Of a stretch of DNA of 64,000 nt, positions 51,501-63,030 are shown one piece after another. The notes below the pieces were generated by a model, which saw only the letters and a list, made by a program, of their open reading frames with translations, made no database searches and was not told the DNA's origin. This DNA is from Lanius collurio (taxonomy: Eukaryota > Chordata > Aves > Passeriformes > Laniidae). Numbering within the stretch: the first letter of the stretch is position 1; each line of letters begins with the position of its first letter. The DNA lies in contig JACBWW010000015.1 of assembly GCA_020086605.1 (NCBI GenBank), positions 22,929,225 to 22,993,224 of the forward strand. The letters are read 5' to 3'. The position numbers were made by a program, and so were the translations under genes.

Positions 51501-54500
51501 AACTTTTAAAGCAAGCTATGCAGCTATTTGAGATGAGGAGAAAGCTAGCACTCGCCCCCTCATTCCACCAAAGTCAAGGCAGGCTTTGCATCCAGAAGCA
51601 GGCTGCATTATTTACCCCTTCCTTCCTAAATTAGGTCAAAAGTCAACGGAGCAAAAGCTGTGGCTGTGTGCATCCTTTCCCTACTCACCAGCCACAGAAG
51701 CTGAGTTTAAAAGGAGGCATGGTACAACCAGCCTGTGAAATAAAATGCTTAAATAATGCTGAGGCACAGGAAGGTACAAGACACTTGGAGTTACCCTGGG
51801 AGGAGTAGAAGATGACACTTCAGTACTCATTGTTTGCATCTGTGTACAACAGTATTAAACAATACAAAGGTAAAATGGATCTCACTTTTCTGCTAAATAA
51901 CCAGGTACAATAATTCACTGGAAAGAACCAAAAAATTAAGGTCTACCACACAAACCAAATGCTTTATGGTAAAACTATAGAGACTAGACAGAGAGAAGCA
52001 ATCTCATTTTCTAATGTATAATTTAGTTTCTTTAAAACTTAATATTATCTCCTAGCTATATTGTTCTCACAGCATCATTTGCATTATATTATGTATCTTT
52101 TTGCTAATATTTGTGCCATTCCAGTCCCTCGCTCCTTTGGATTTCCCAACTTGTATGCACAGGCATATACCTCCCTACAAGGCCTGTCCCAAACATAAAG
52201 CCCAGTCTCCAAACCACATAACATCTCCTGCTATTCCTTGAGTACAAGTATCCTGTACTCTTACAGAGGTAGGCTGCCCATCACTCATGCCAAATGTTTC
52301 CTGCATCCCTTCACCACCCAGCCAACTCCCACCACTGCTAAGCACAAGCCTCCAATCCCTTTCCAGAATTCCCACATGGAAGGCACCACTGGAACCCTGC
52401 CCATAGTGGTCCTGTTCCCAGAGCATCTCTTTGGCAGAGAACAAGTTCTTTTTTCCAGCCCACTCCCCTCAGCCATTTTATTTGACATAGGCCCTCTACT
52501 CTTTGCAACGCTTCCAAAAATGGGAGAACTTTTTCAAGTAAATGAGTGTTTCTCATGTATCTCCAGGATGCAACCCAATTCCATAACAGGAGACCTACTT
52601 CCAGGAGCTGGAAAATCATTTCTCTAAATTGTTTCAATAATCTTTCCATAGCAATACAAAAGCTTTGCAAGACTTCCAAATGAGGCTGCAGATACTTACA
52701 GATTACCTGACTATATTTAAATATCTCCTTTAAACACAGTAAGGAATTTTGCAACATATATTTTCCCAAAAAGGGGTTTTCTCTTCCTACCTGGTCTTCC
52801 AAAACTGTACTATGAAATACTTGTCCAAGTGAGATAGAGAGTGAGAGTGGGCATGCACATTATCATGCATTACCTCCTGTACTAGGTAAAGTCAGAGAGT
52901 AACATGGGGGCACCTGATGACGTAATGATTGTTTCTATATGGCCAATTTAATCAGTGTTACTGTCAATAGCATATTCTAGGTAATAATTATAAACACATT
53001 GCTGCCCTTCATTTCTCGTCAACTCTTTCACCTCACAGTCCCAGGCCAGGAAGTTTTGATACCAGCCATGCAGCACCTGCCCTGACCAGACATCCCTGTA
53101 GATATTTCTACCTGCTTTCATCCCTTTGTACCCAAAGCAATCATTCACAAACATGAATGAGTGAATCTGCCTCTCAAAGACACATAAGTCTCCAAGTGTA
53201 CAAACTGAGTCGCAGACAGATCCAAGCCCTCTCTTTCACTTCATCTTCAAATCTCCCGACAGCCAAGTTTTTGTTTCATATTTGTACAACTTCCAGCACA
53301 GTGGGGTGCCATTTCATGATTTGTATTCACGTTAGGCTTCCTGCCTGCAAGCAAAAAGCCTCCCGAATCTTCATGTTGTTACTTAAGGCGGAAATTAATG
53401 CCATCCCAAATTAAAGAAAAATCCAGTCAAATACTTTCAATAAGAATGTTCTTCTGATTACTGAAAATGTGCATATTTATATATATATATGCATATGTTA
53501 ATGGTGCTTGCTATCAACCTGTTGCATGGAGCTAGAATATCTCCAGAATAGTAAATTTTTAAAGACATTTATAGCAAATAGATTAGTGGACATACTTCAA
53601 TAGTCTTCAGCCTATTTATTCACAAAGAGGAGAGCTGAAGGAACACTACCTTTAAGAATTAAAACCAACTTTTCAAGGTGTATTTGTCTCAAAATAGGTC
53701 AAATAAGTGGAGTTCCAGGGAAATTCCCAGAGAAAAAACAGTTTATCTGTCCAAATAACATATTTGTGTTATGGTAAATTTCCTTTTTTCTTCCTGGACA
53801 TTAAAAGCAGACATTTAAGAGCATAGAACACAGTGACCATCAGAACTTCTTGCCATGAGCCTGGAATGTGTGAGAGAAAGAAACTAATAGAAACAATGAA
53901 AGGGAGAAATGAATGTATTTTAATAAGACCTAAAATAGCTATCGCCTTTCCACAGTCCACACTGTACACTGGCCACGCACTGCCACTACTCTGCAGTGGC
54001 TTCACTGGGAAGAAATATGTCTTTTCTACTGTCTTTATTCCCTTAAACAACTCTCTAGTACATGAAATGGTTTTAAAATGTTTCTCAAACGTTTAAGTAG
54101 AACACTATAAAGACTGAAAGAAGGCAAAGGATATACAAAAAGAAACATCCTTGCTTAATAGTGTTTGACCTGGAGGTACCCCCACTGTGTGCTTTCAGCC
54201 CAGGGTACACTACCAGACAACTTTTAATACTGATTGCAATCAGTGAGGTAACTCTGCAGTAGTGTCTTGGCACCTGAGAAATACAACTGACATCTTCAAA
54301 ATATCCCAAAGGCTCAGGAGCCTGAGCTTGACTGAGATGAGTTCCTGCATGCTTTAAAATCAAAGCAATTTACTGTCTGTCATCAGATCTGGGTCCCAAA
54401 CACAGGTCTGGACTTGGCATCCCAAGGCAGGGAAACATGCCCGGTGCAAAGTTCCATTTCTCTATTTAAAAGTAGGTTTGCAAAATTGTTATATCTGTAT

Positions 54501-57500
54501 ACATTAAAATTAGGCACAGCAAATGCAGGCCTGGCATTCAGGTCTGCTGTTCTGCCACTCTCTGCTCTCTCCAGAGCTATCATCCAGAGCTCTGTTCCAC
54601 AGCACTGGAGCGGTGCTGTTTGAAATTGATTTATCACAAATGAATTATTATAATGAAATCACCACCTCGATTTAAGCCTCTGAGAAAGATATGGTTGGGC
54701 TAACAAAAAATTGTTCTGCAAAACAAGCAATTATTGTTAGGTTCACTGGATATTGGCCTTAGCAATCCAACTGATTACAGAAACTTAATGTTTTAAAAAG
54801 CAATGAAAAAATAAGGTATTAAATCCTTTAAATCTGCATGAAAGGCTCCAAGAGGAATTTTACAGTTATTTTCACTGCATATTTTATTAGAGATGTGATA
54901 TTTTATTCATGGGTAAAGCAAATAAAACAATTAGGAATAATTAGCATTTCAGCACAGAGTGTTATCTAATACATTAAAATACACATATAATTCTTCATTT
55001 AAATTCTGTATCCTCACATTTTCCCCTTTCCGGTTCAGAACTTTTCCATTGAGCATAGCATTTACAGGAGCATTATACAGCTCCTAAAGAAATAGAAACA
55101 GACAGAACCAGTGGCTTTTGCCTTTGATATATTATTTTCCTCCCCTCCTTGCATTTTTACTCATTTTCTTTTTCAATTTCCTCTTGATTATACAGCTTGT
55201 CAGATAAAGCAAGCATAACTTTCAAGAAACTTTTTCCCTTTCATCTTTTCTTTTCCACCCTACTCCCCCATCATTCCACAACTAATGTGTGTAATGGAAT
55301 TGACTTTAAATCTAACCCTGCTCTTACAAATCCATCAGTTTACAGTTGACTAAAACTAGAGTAATTGTCTCTGTACCACCTCTTCCACCATAACTTTAAT
55401 GCTACACAGAAATGCTGTAGTTACTCTATTATCCTTTCTCATTAAGTAAGTGTCACTTTTTATAAGGGTTTTTTTTTCTTCTTCTTTTTTTTTTTTTTAT
55501 TTAATGCAGCACTTACAGCTCTCAGAATATACCTTCCTTGAGCTTTTGTGGTTAGTCCCAGACCAAAGCAGGAAGAAGTCTCTCCAGCTGAAGTGCACTC
55601 TGCAGTACAATACAGAACACAAAATACCTCCTTCTCTGAATTAAGTATATTATCACTGAAACTAGGACATAAATTCTGAACCTTACAAAATTACAGCACT
55701 GCACAATATCAGACACGCTGCCTTGCCAGGTTTCAGAACTGTCATCCAAACACCAGCACATTACATTTACTAACCTTCAATTCCGGCCTGTGTCCTCCCT
55801 TTTAGAGAGATAACTTATGACTCTCCAAGTCACATAAACCTTTATTAATTATGTGGTTGCAGACACAAGAGAATCTTTCCCTTACTCCATCAGCTCTCAC
55901 AACTGCTTGGTGAGCCAGAAACCAAAGCCTGACTCCTGTATTGAAGAATAGCAGAGGAAACTGCCCTGACGGTGCTCGTTGGAAATCCCGAAAGACACCT
56001 GCTCCTCACTCACTCCTCCTCTAAATGCTTCCATATCAGTCTTGATGTTTACATTACTATGACAAGAACACAAAACTACATCCTGCCTCTGTAGGGGGTG
56101 ACAACAGCACTTCCTCTTCTTCACATGCTGCTTCAAATGCACAAGCCAGCTAAAAGCTGTGCCCAGAAGGCTTTGCCCAGGCCTTCCTTACCTGGTGTTG
56201 AGGATGGATTCACTAGCACTGCACCAAACTTATCCAACATGCATTTAGCACATATTCCACATGTGACACAGCACTCCCTCAGTATTGCACCTTTTCCAAT
56301 ACAGTCTGCTAGCCTAGATGAGCAAGGAAGCCATGGTCAACATTACTCTAGAAAAGGCCAACAAAACTCATTTTGGTAACTACTGCAAGCAACAGGACAG
56401 CAACTACTTCCTCCCAGACATAATACATGGTGCAGGACAATAATTAACACCACAGAAGGAGAGGAAGTACATCTGTATGCAGGAAGCCCAGTAGGAATCC
56501 AGGAACTACACCTCCAGACTAGGGTACAAAACACCTCAAAGAAACGTGAGCTGTCATGACCAGCTCCCAACCACTCTGTCAGGTTGCCAGCAAACTGTCT
56601 GTTATGCTTTACTTTTGGGCTGTGACAGTCAAGCTTGTCTCTTGGAACTTCTAGATAGCACAAACTGTATCTGAGGCTCTCCTAAATGGGTGTGAGCATG
56701 ACCAGAGCCATGAACTGGACTGTAAGGTCTATAGGATGGGAAAGTATGGAGCTGCCCAACTTCTGGCGCACATGCCAAGCCTGAATATGAAATTAAAGTT
56801 TTCTTCAAAAATTCAACAGCTTAGGTAATAACTTACTTCTTCTGAAATTCAAATCTAAATGAAAAAAAGAAAAAGAAGAAAAAAAGCAACAATTGAATTT
56901 GCAGATGAAGAAAGGTATCTGAATTTGCCTCCATTACCAGTGTATTACTTGAAATCAACCTTTGGCACATACCATCATGTATCATAATATACATGCAATA
57001 TATTTTTTCAAAGTTTGATCATTTTCTTCTAATTGCTCTAAATATTGGAAAACTACTTCCTTTTCTCATTGGTAACTTGTAAGCCCAAACATCAATGGTA
57101 ATTAATCTGCATCTAGCAAGTTTCCAAATACCAAAGATACAAAACAAAAGATGGAGAGCATGTAGATGGAAAGAGTGTTACCATGTTCTCATATATAGCC
57201 CAGGTAATTCAGAAAATTAATTAGAAACTGATAGCTGAATAGAACTACCCTTGCACATAAACTGTTTTTAAAACCTTCTTTTACTGTGCTGAAAAAAAAA
57301 AAAAATCAAGCAATGGAGTAGCAATAAACAAAGGGTAAAAATGCAAACCTCAACTCAAAAGGCAAAAGCCTCCAATAAATTTCAGCCAAAACCAGGCTGT
57401 CATGGCAGATCATAGATAGCTATACATCAAATGGAAGAAAATGATGTAAGTTCAAGTCTATATCTAGGGAGTAACCTAATGGGTTATAGAAGTCATCTCT

Positions 57501-58019
57501 TGCCAATGCCACTTGCTTTACAGGGCCAGGGAGTGGAAGAGAACCATACTTAACGCCTTTGTTCATTAAGTTAAATGAACCTTAGTTGGTAGGTTTATGT
57601 AGTCACAGTCTTGAAAGATTTTTCTCCAGTGTGTTTTTTCAAAGATGGCATTGTGAGAATAAAGGCTCAGTGCATCCGTAAGTACTCATGTGGAAGCACA
57701 GAGCAGCAGCAGCAGTGATTGCCATGTCAGACATTTGTTAGGGCACCACTTGAAAATGGATGGTTGATATTTTTTTTTTTTACTCTGCCTTTATCAAGGA
57801 CAAAGAACCTGATATAACATTAAGAGTTATTTAAGAACAAAAAAAGAGCTGCCTGCTGTGGTCGGCAATCCGCAGGCTCAGTTTAAAATCCTCTGAAGTC
57901 AACTAAGCAGCCCACCTGGATTATGACAGACTCTGGATCAGGTCCTGAAGACGACTAAGAAACACTCCAGAAAGCAGTGACACCTAATGGCAAAAATGCC
58001 TTTGGATGACGGCAAATCA

Positions 58020-58072
58020 TGCATGCTATGGCATGCAAAGTCATCCCTCTTTAGCTTTACTCTTTAGAGTAA
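58020..58072. repeat. Two adjacent short perfect hairpins
   Basis: TGCATGC-TATG-GCATGCA occupies 58020-58037 and TTACTCT-TT-AGAGTAA occupies 58057-58072, separated by about 20 bp. Both have perfect 7-bp arms and loops of 4 and 2 nt. Confidence 0.9.
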
Positions 58073-61000
58073 CTAACACACATCACAGGGACTGAAACAC
58101 TACCACAAACCTAAGCACCTGAGAAAGTGTTTCAGAAATAACGCACATAGAAGCAGAGAGTTTGTCACACAGGCCAAGCATTTCGGTAGAACACAGTTAC
58201 TAATAGAACCTCCTGGCTGCCCAGCCCCAGCACACTGGGTTTCCAGATCCACACTCACAAGTGCATTTAAAATAAGCAAGTAACCTTCGCACACCCTAGA
58301 GCAGGGACAACAGGGACCTGAGTGTTCCTCTGTGGACACTACAGGCACACAGAGATTTATTTGCTTTTAATAAATCTGTTTAGCTTGTTTGTCCTGTGCT
58401 TTGCAAATGTATGTGAGAGTACTGTAATGAACAGTTAGTGGCATACACTACATACCTTCTAATGAGGCTTCACCAGTAGCACAGCAAATTAAATCCCCAT
58501 TACCAATTCACAACACAACCCAAGCTGCATTGTAGCACATCAGCTTACAAGAAGAAACGTGGACGTGCATACTACCAAGCAACAAGAATCCCTTTCCCTT
58601 ACAAAATAAAAGAAAAAAAAAACATTTTTGTCACCACTAACATCAAGAGGAGAAACAAGCAATAGACCCCATGTTGGAATTGCCTTGATATTATTAACCA
58701 CGGTACAGAAGAGCTTAAAGGTATGAGCCAAAACTCAAGACCCAGCAATGCTGGGAACTTGTCCAACACAAGGAATGCAGCAGTCCTGGCCTACAAAGTC
58801 TAAGAGCTGAGAGGAGTAAGGTAAGAGGAGAATGAGTTTTCTCTCTCAAGAAATAAAATATGGTATATATAAATGTATGTATTACAAACAGATGTATGTA
58901 GAAGCATATATAATATATATAACTGTACCTTAATATATTTATGAATTTTCCATCAAAAATAAAAAACCCAAGGACAATAAACTGAATGTGACTTGTTGCC
59001 CTAGGTGATTTTGCAGCACCTAAAACACACATATCTGCCTGTATGTTTCTATAGGCACAATAGGAAATCCATAATCATATACAGATATATTACCATGTAC
59101 ATATTAGGGGAAAATAATGAGCACAAAGTACAAGATATAAAAGCATGAGACTATCAGTGGTAGAACATACAAAGTATACACAAATTGTGCAGTTGACAAG
59201 GAATGCCACCTAATCCCTGCTTAATTAAAACACTCTTCTAAACTCCTGTTTAGGGAGTGAGGAGTGTGGGACGACTGATGTATGAAGAAAATATCAGGCA
59301 GCGTGGCTAATCGCAAAGACTTGGGAGCTTTCGAGCTACATAAATCAGAGCGACTTTTTGAATAGCCTCATAAAACACAGAATCATTACCATTCCGCTCA
59401 CGACTTTCAGATTCTTCCTACAGCATACAGATCATTAGGAAACTTCTAAGCAATCAAGTAATGTGGGACTGATGAAATTACTCAATCAATGCATGGGCTG
59501 AGAGAAGCAGCATAATACAGGATTGCACAGTTTTGACATGGTAACCCTGCCCCTTTCTTTTTTATATTAGGGTAAGGAAAATTATAGTGGAGTCGATTCA
59601 TTTCACCATTTTCACAAGAGTGCTTAATGTAGTCTTTCTGAACTGCCAGTTCCTATTTATAATAGCAGGGCAGCAGAAAAGTACAGACTATAAGTAGCTC
59701 TATCGATGTTTACAATACAATACAGGGAAACCTTTCTTTTTTAAATGTGCACATTTGCATACACACAGACCTACTCTAATGATCAAATTAGAAACTGTGC
59801 ACAGAACACAGGAATATGAAAAAGCATTATCATAGATGGGTATCAGTCACCGTATCCCTCCCACTGACATCACTAAGTCATTAATGTCTACTCACTAAAT
59901 TGTAACACTTTTTGGCATTGTCTAAGACATAAAATACTTTGAAACTGAAAGCATCCTTTTACAGGAAACACATAAAATAAAACACAGCCAAGTTAAGAGT
60001 TTGTGCATTATATTGAAGTATGTACTATTAGGAAAAGGGTATTCACAGGTAGCATGTTATTTCTTATGACCGTCTGCCCCTCTCAAACATGGGAAAATAT
60101 TTTCCACTTGAATATATTAGCACAGCAGAATGAGAAAAAAGATAATGCATTTACTTGGTCTGTTGCCTAAGGCATCAGTACTACCTCTGGTAGAATTTCT
60201 TTTCCCCTGAACTGAGCATTTTGTTTTTTTCTTTGGCTTTGAGTTCTTCTATAGTTAATTTCTTCATAGAGTACCCTGCTATTGTTTTTGCTGATTCATT
60301 TAAATAAATACAGTTTATTACTTATATCCAAATATTTTATGCATAAGTTTATTTAGCAAGAGTGGAAGACAGCAAAAGGGGGCCAGAAGACCAGGTCACA
60401 AAACACAGTGGTGCTACTTGGGGGCCAAATTTTCATCTGTGAGCTATACAAGTTGGAATATTTAGCTGTGTACCCATTTACTGTTAAAACAGTTCTAATT
60501 TCAGGTTATTTATTTTCAGAGTGTTCATTTTAGTAGATTTAAAGCTCTGTATAAGAGTTACATAGTTTGCCATTTTCATGGCAACATAAGTCAGTCTATA
60601 AAAAGAGCTAATCCCCTTGTCAACTGTACTAATTGTCTCTCAAGACAAATTAATTGTGTGAGAAGCAACTGCTTTGGTTTTACTATTTTGGGTTGGGGTT
60701 TTTTTGCTTTCAATGAGGATTTACTGTGTTGATGTATCTAATCACTATCAGCATTATAAAAATAAAAACAAAAACCACAGAGTTAAAATGTGTTGCATTT
60801 ATCATATAAAACAAGTAAACCAAACAAATTTTCATTAGCACGCAGGGAGGAAAGCTGCCGTCTCCCCTCATGGCAGTGCAAAGGAGAACAGCTCGCCCAG
60901 CAGCGCTCCTTTAGCCAGGAGGGTAGGCGATAGTGGATTGAAAAGAAACTCATCTGCTACACAGTCCAAATTTCCCCCCAAATTCTAGGATGTGGTAGTT

Positions 61001-62484
61001 TGTTACAAGCTCTTAAGAAAGAAATCCTAAGGCGTAACTGTCTCCTAGTGTTGCTTTAACAGTCTACAACTGGGAAGCCTTAAAAAAAGTCCTTCTCCCT
61101 TTAAAAGGAGGGCATAGAGCGCTACCTCCCCTGTGCAATATTTGCTGCTCCAGTCGCACACAGCCAAAAGGACTGACCCCTATAAAGTTGGGGTACCTAA
61201 GGGGAGCGGTGGCTTGTGGGCTCTGGGACGGCTACACGAAGGGCTAGTGCAGCGCTGCCCAAATATCAGTGTCCTGCAGGAAAGCTCCTGACGACCGGGC
61301 TTTCCAAACGCTCTCCCCGCTTCCCCTCTCAGAGAAACCCGCTACGGGTCCCCACGGCAAGCACCGGCAGACATATTTATAAAGCCAACCCCGGGGAGAC
61401 CGACAGCTGCCCCACAGACGGGGCCGGCACCGCCCCAGGAACCTCCCCAAAACCGCGGCGGGACCCTGCCCCCAAATGCACCTTCCCCGGGGCAGCGCGG
61501 CGTCGGCCGCCCGCCCCCGCTCCGCCTGCGTGCGGTGCCTGCAGATGGGCGAGCGGCCGCGGGGGAAGCGCCCTCCTCTCCTCATCTCCTCATCCCCGCT
61601 GCTCTCCCTCCCCGCGCATCCCCGGCCGGCGCAGGGGACGACCCGCTCTCGCCAGTCGCAGGAGCCAAGCGCCGCTCGGCAGTAGGGCTCGGCGATTCCC
61701 AGGGATGCGCCCGCCGAGAGGGAGGGCTGGCGTGCCGGAGACGGCTGGGGATAACGGGGAGCGAGGGGGCACGGGCGGCGGGAGTGCGGGCAGCGACGTG
61801 CACCGGCATCACCCGAGCTGCCCCCTGCTCCCGGGGCGGAGGGGAGGCCACTGCCCTTCACGGGAGCCGCGGCTCCGGGAGGCGCACCCGGAACCGGCGG
61901 GGTGGCGGCCGGGAAGGGGGTGCCGGACGGCCAGAGCCCACCGCCCCCGCGGCCGCCCTGCCCGCCCGCGGCAGGGGAAGCGCTCACGTTGCCAAACCAC
62001 CTGTTCCGCCGCGGGAGAGGAAAGCGGGATGGGGGGTGTGAAGGAAGGAAAAGTGTGGGGGGTGGGGGCTTTGCGTGTCTGTCTCCGCGGTGTGAGGAAC
62101 ACGAGGAGGCGTGGGGTCTCCCCCGGCCGAGGGCGAGCCGGGGCAGCGGAAGGCAGGTTGGAGCTGAGGGGAAATGGGGAGGAACCGGGGAAGTGCCCGA
62201 GCCCTAGGCGCCCCCATCATCAGCCTCATCAAAACCTCAAGGTCTAAAGCACGCACATACCCCGCCGCCAAAGAAACCTTTACACAGCGCAGTAGGGGAA
62301 AAAGAGGACGCCTGAGATCCTGGTTGGAAAGCAATTATAAGAGGGGACAAAACAACAGGAAAAAAAGCAAGCGGTCAAGGGAAAAAAAGAGAGTGGGGTC
62401 TGCGGGGGGGAAAGCCTTCCAAGAGAGGGAAGGTTGCAAAGGAGAGCTGGAAAAGTGTCCAGCAGCACCAGCAGGCGCAGCACC

Positions 62485-62491
62485 CCCTTAC
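62485..62491 (-). other. GRID2: GRID2 intron 1 splice donor
   Basis: On the minus strand the exon sequence ATATCG is followed directly by GTAAGG, a near-consensus U1 5' splice site. Cutting here leaves one base of the Gly30 codon, the phase expected if exon 2 supplies the rest of Gly30 and continues into the amino-terminal domain. No alternative GT nearby preserves the SIIHIG register as well. Confidence 0.9.
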
Positions 62492-62579
62492 CGATATGAA
62501 TGATTGAATCTGCAATCGCCGCTTTCCAGGTTCGAGTCCAACAGACGGACACGACCAGGATGAGGGAGAAAACTTCCAT
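62492..62579 (-). CDS. GRID2: GRID2 coding exon 1 (partial gene): signal peptide and start of mature receptor
   Basis: GRID2 is the delta-2 ionotropic-glutamate-receptor-family protein of Purkinje cells. It sits postsynaptically at parallel-fibre synapses, where its amino-terminal domain binds cerebellin (Cbln1) bridged to presynaptic neurexin. Seen here: 88 nt on the minus strand encode 29 codons plus one base. The peptide starts MEVFSLILVV, has a hydrophobic core at residues 4-13, and ends with ADSIIHI. The human protein likewise starts MEVF, has TW at 17-18, and has ADSIIHIG at 23-30, so length and register match exactly. By family analogy the signal peptide is residues 1-23 and the mature protein starts at Asp24. 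The start has a G at -3 and a G at +4, a good Kozak context. The exon ends in phase 1 at ATCG|GTAAGG. GRID1 shares ADSIIHIG but not the MEVF leader, so GRID2 is the better call. The remaining exons lie beyond the left edge. Confidence 0.95.
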
Positions 62580-62780
62580 CTCCTCCAGAGGTCCAGGCTT
62601 TATAACAACAGATCTCTTCGCCAAACGGTGCGGCTGTGGAGGACAGTGCAGCGCAGGAAGCCCAAGAGTTTGAGGTGCAGCCGGAGAAGCGTGTAAATCC
62701 CGATGGCTGGCGCAGAGCCGCGGCTGGTCGGGGAGCGAGCCCGGGGCTCCGAGCGCTTCTCTCCTCGGCGAAACCCCGCG

Positions 62781-62840
62781 TCACTTCACGGGGCTCCTGG
62801 GCAGCACCAGAATTGCTGGGAGCGCCGGCAGCAAATCCAT
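62781..62840 (-). other. Upstream ORF of 19 codons in the GRID2 leader region
   Basis: An ATG at 62840 opens a 19-codon frame, starting MDLLPALP, that closes with TGA at 62781-62783. It is in the same frame as GRID2, but the stop prevents any amino-terminal extension. A second, four-codon uORF (MGIV) runs from 62896 to 62882. They matter only if the transcription start lies above 62840, which the sequence does not show. Confidence 0.4.
62802..62826 (+). promoter_or_regulatory. Candidate REST/NRSF element with expanded half-site spacing
   Basis: CAGCACC at 62802-62808 matches the core of the left RE1 half-site, and AGCGCC at 62821-62826 matches the end of the right half-site. The gap is about 6 nt longer than in the canonical RE1. 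This falls in the range of known non-canonical REST sites with widened half-site spacing. It lies about 220-260 bp upstream of the GRID2 ATG, and GRID2 is neuron-restricted, so REST repression outside neurons would make sense. The half-sites are incomplete, so this is a suggestion only. Confidence 0.3.
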
Positions 62841-62950
62841 CCAGCCCGGGCGCCGCCGCGGGCAGCAGACGCCTCTGCTGGTCAGACAATCCCCATCCTT
62901 CCGCCGGGTCCAGGGATCCGCTCGGTCCCGCTGCTGCACAGCAACTTCCA

Positions 62951-63030
62951 ACCCACACCACGCACACGCTCACACACACAGACACACGCACACACACAAG
63001 CAGACACGCACACACATAAGCAGACACGCG
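62951..63030. repeat. Interrupted CA/TG microsatellite in the GRID2 promoter region
   Basis: CA dinucleotide runs broken by CG and AG steps, with an internal imperfect duplication around AAGCAGACACGC. It reads as TG-rich on the GRID2 sense strand and lies about 370-450 bp upstream of the start codon. Such repeats can form Z-DNA and vary in length between individuals. Confidence 0.85.

Larger units (their letters stand above)
43363..61199. other. Intronic sequence, no gene recognised
   Basis: Long unique-looking AT-rich run up to the CpG island. It has T tracts at 51127 and 55485, TA repeats at 53475 and 58860-58925, and possible conserved islands at 54620-54970, 59580-59700 and 60480-60670. 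A minus-strand frame at 52338-52802 is discussed under findings. No exon of any recognised gene is present. Confidence 0.55.
1..62491 (-). other. GRID2: GRID2 intron 1 (incomplete, continues past the left edge)
   Basis: From the donor at 62491 to position 1 there is no reading frame resembling GRID2 exon 2, which would begin inside Gly30 and encode the first lobe of the amino-terminal domain. The intron therefore exceeds 62 kb in this genome. GRID2 is known to be a very large gene with long first introns in vertebrates, and in humans it overlaps a common fragile site on 4q22. Contents are AT-rich unique sequence, decayed CR1 and LTR fragments, short homopolymer tracts and a few possible conserved non-coding islands. 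The separate entries below list what each part holds. Confidence 0.85.

Noticed and set aside
61244..61987. 247-codon minus-strand open frame
   Set aside because: It begins at GTG and lies wholly within the GC-rich start of GRID2 intron 1. Same composition artefact.
61216..62247. 343-codon plus-strand open frame in the CpG island
   Set aside because: It begins at GTG, has low-complexity Arg/Pro/Gly/Ala composition and matches nothing I know; stop codons are simply rare in this GC-rich DNA. It also runs through the start of GRID2 intron 1 on the opposite strand.
62598..62604. TATAAAG on the minus strand as a GRID2 TATA box
   Set aside because: It lies only about 20 bp before the start codon, so a start site placed by it would leave no leader.
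62580..62624. Amino-terminal extension of GRID2 by 15 codons
   Set aside because: The upstream in-frame start is TTG, not ATG, and the MEVF start matches the known protein length exactly.
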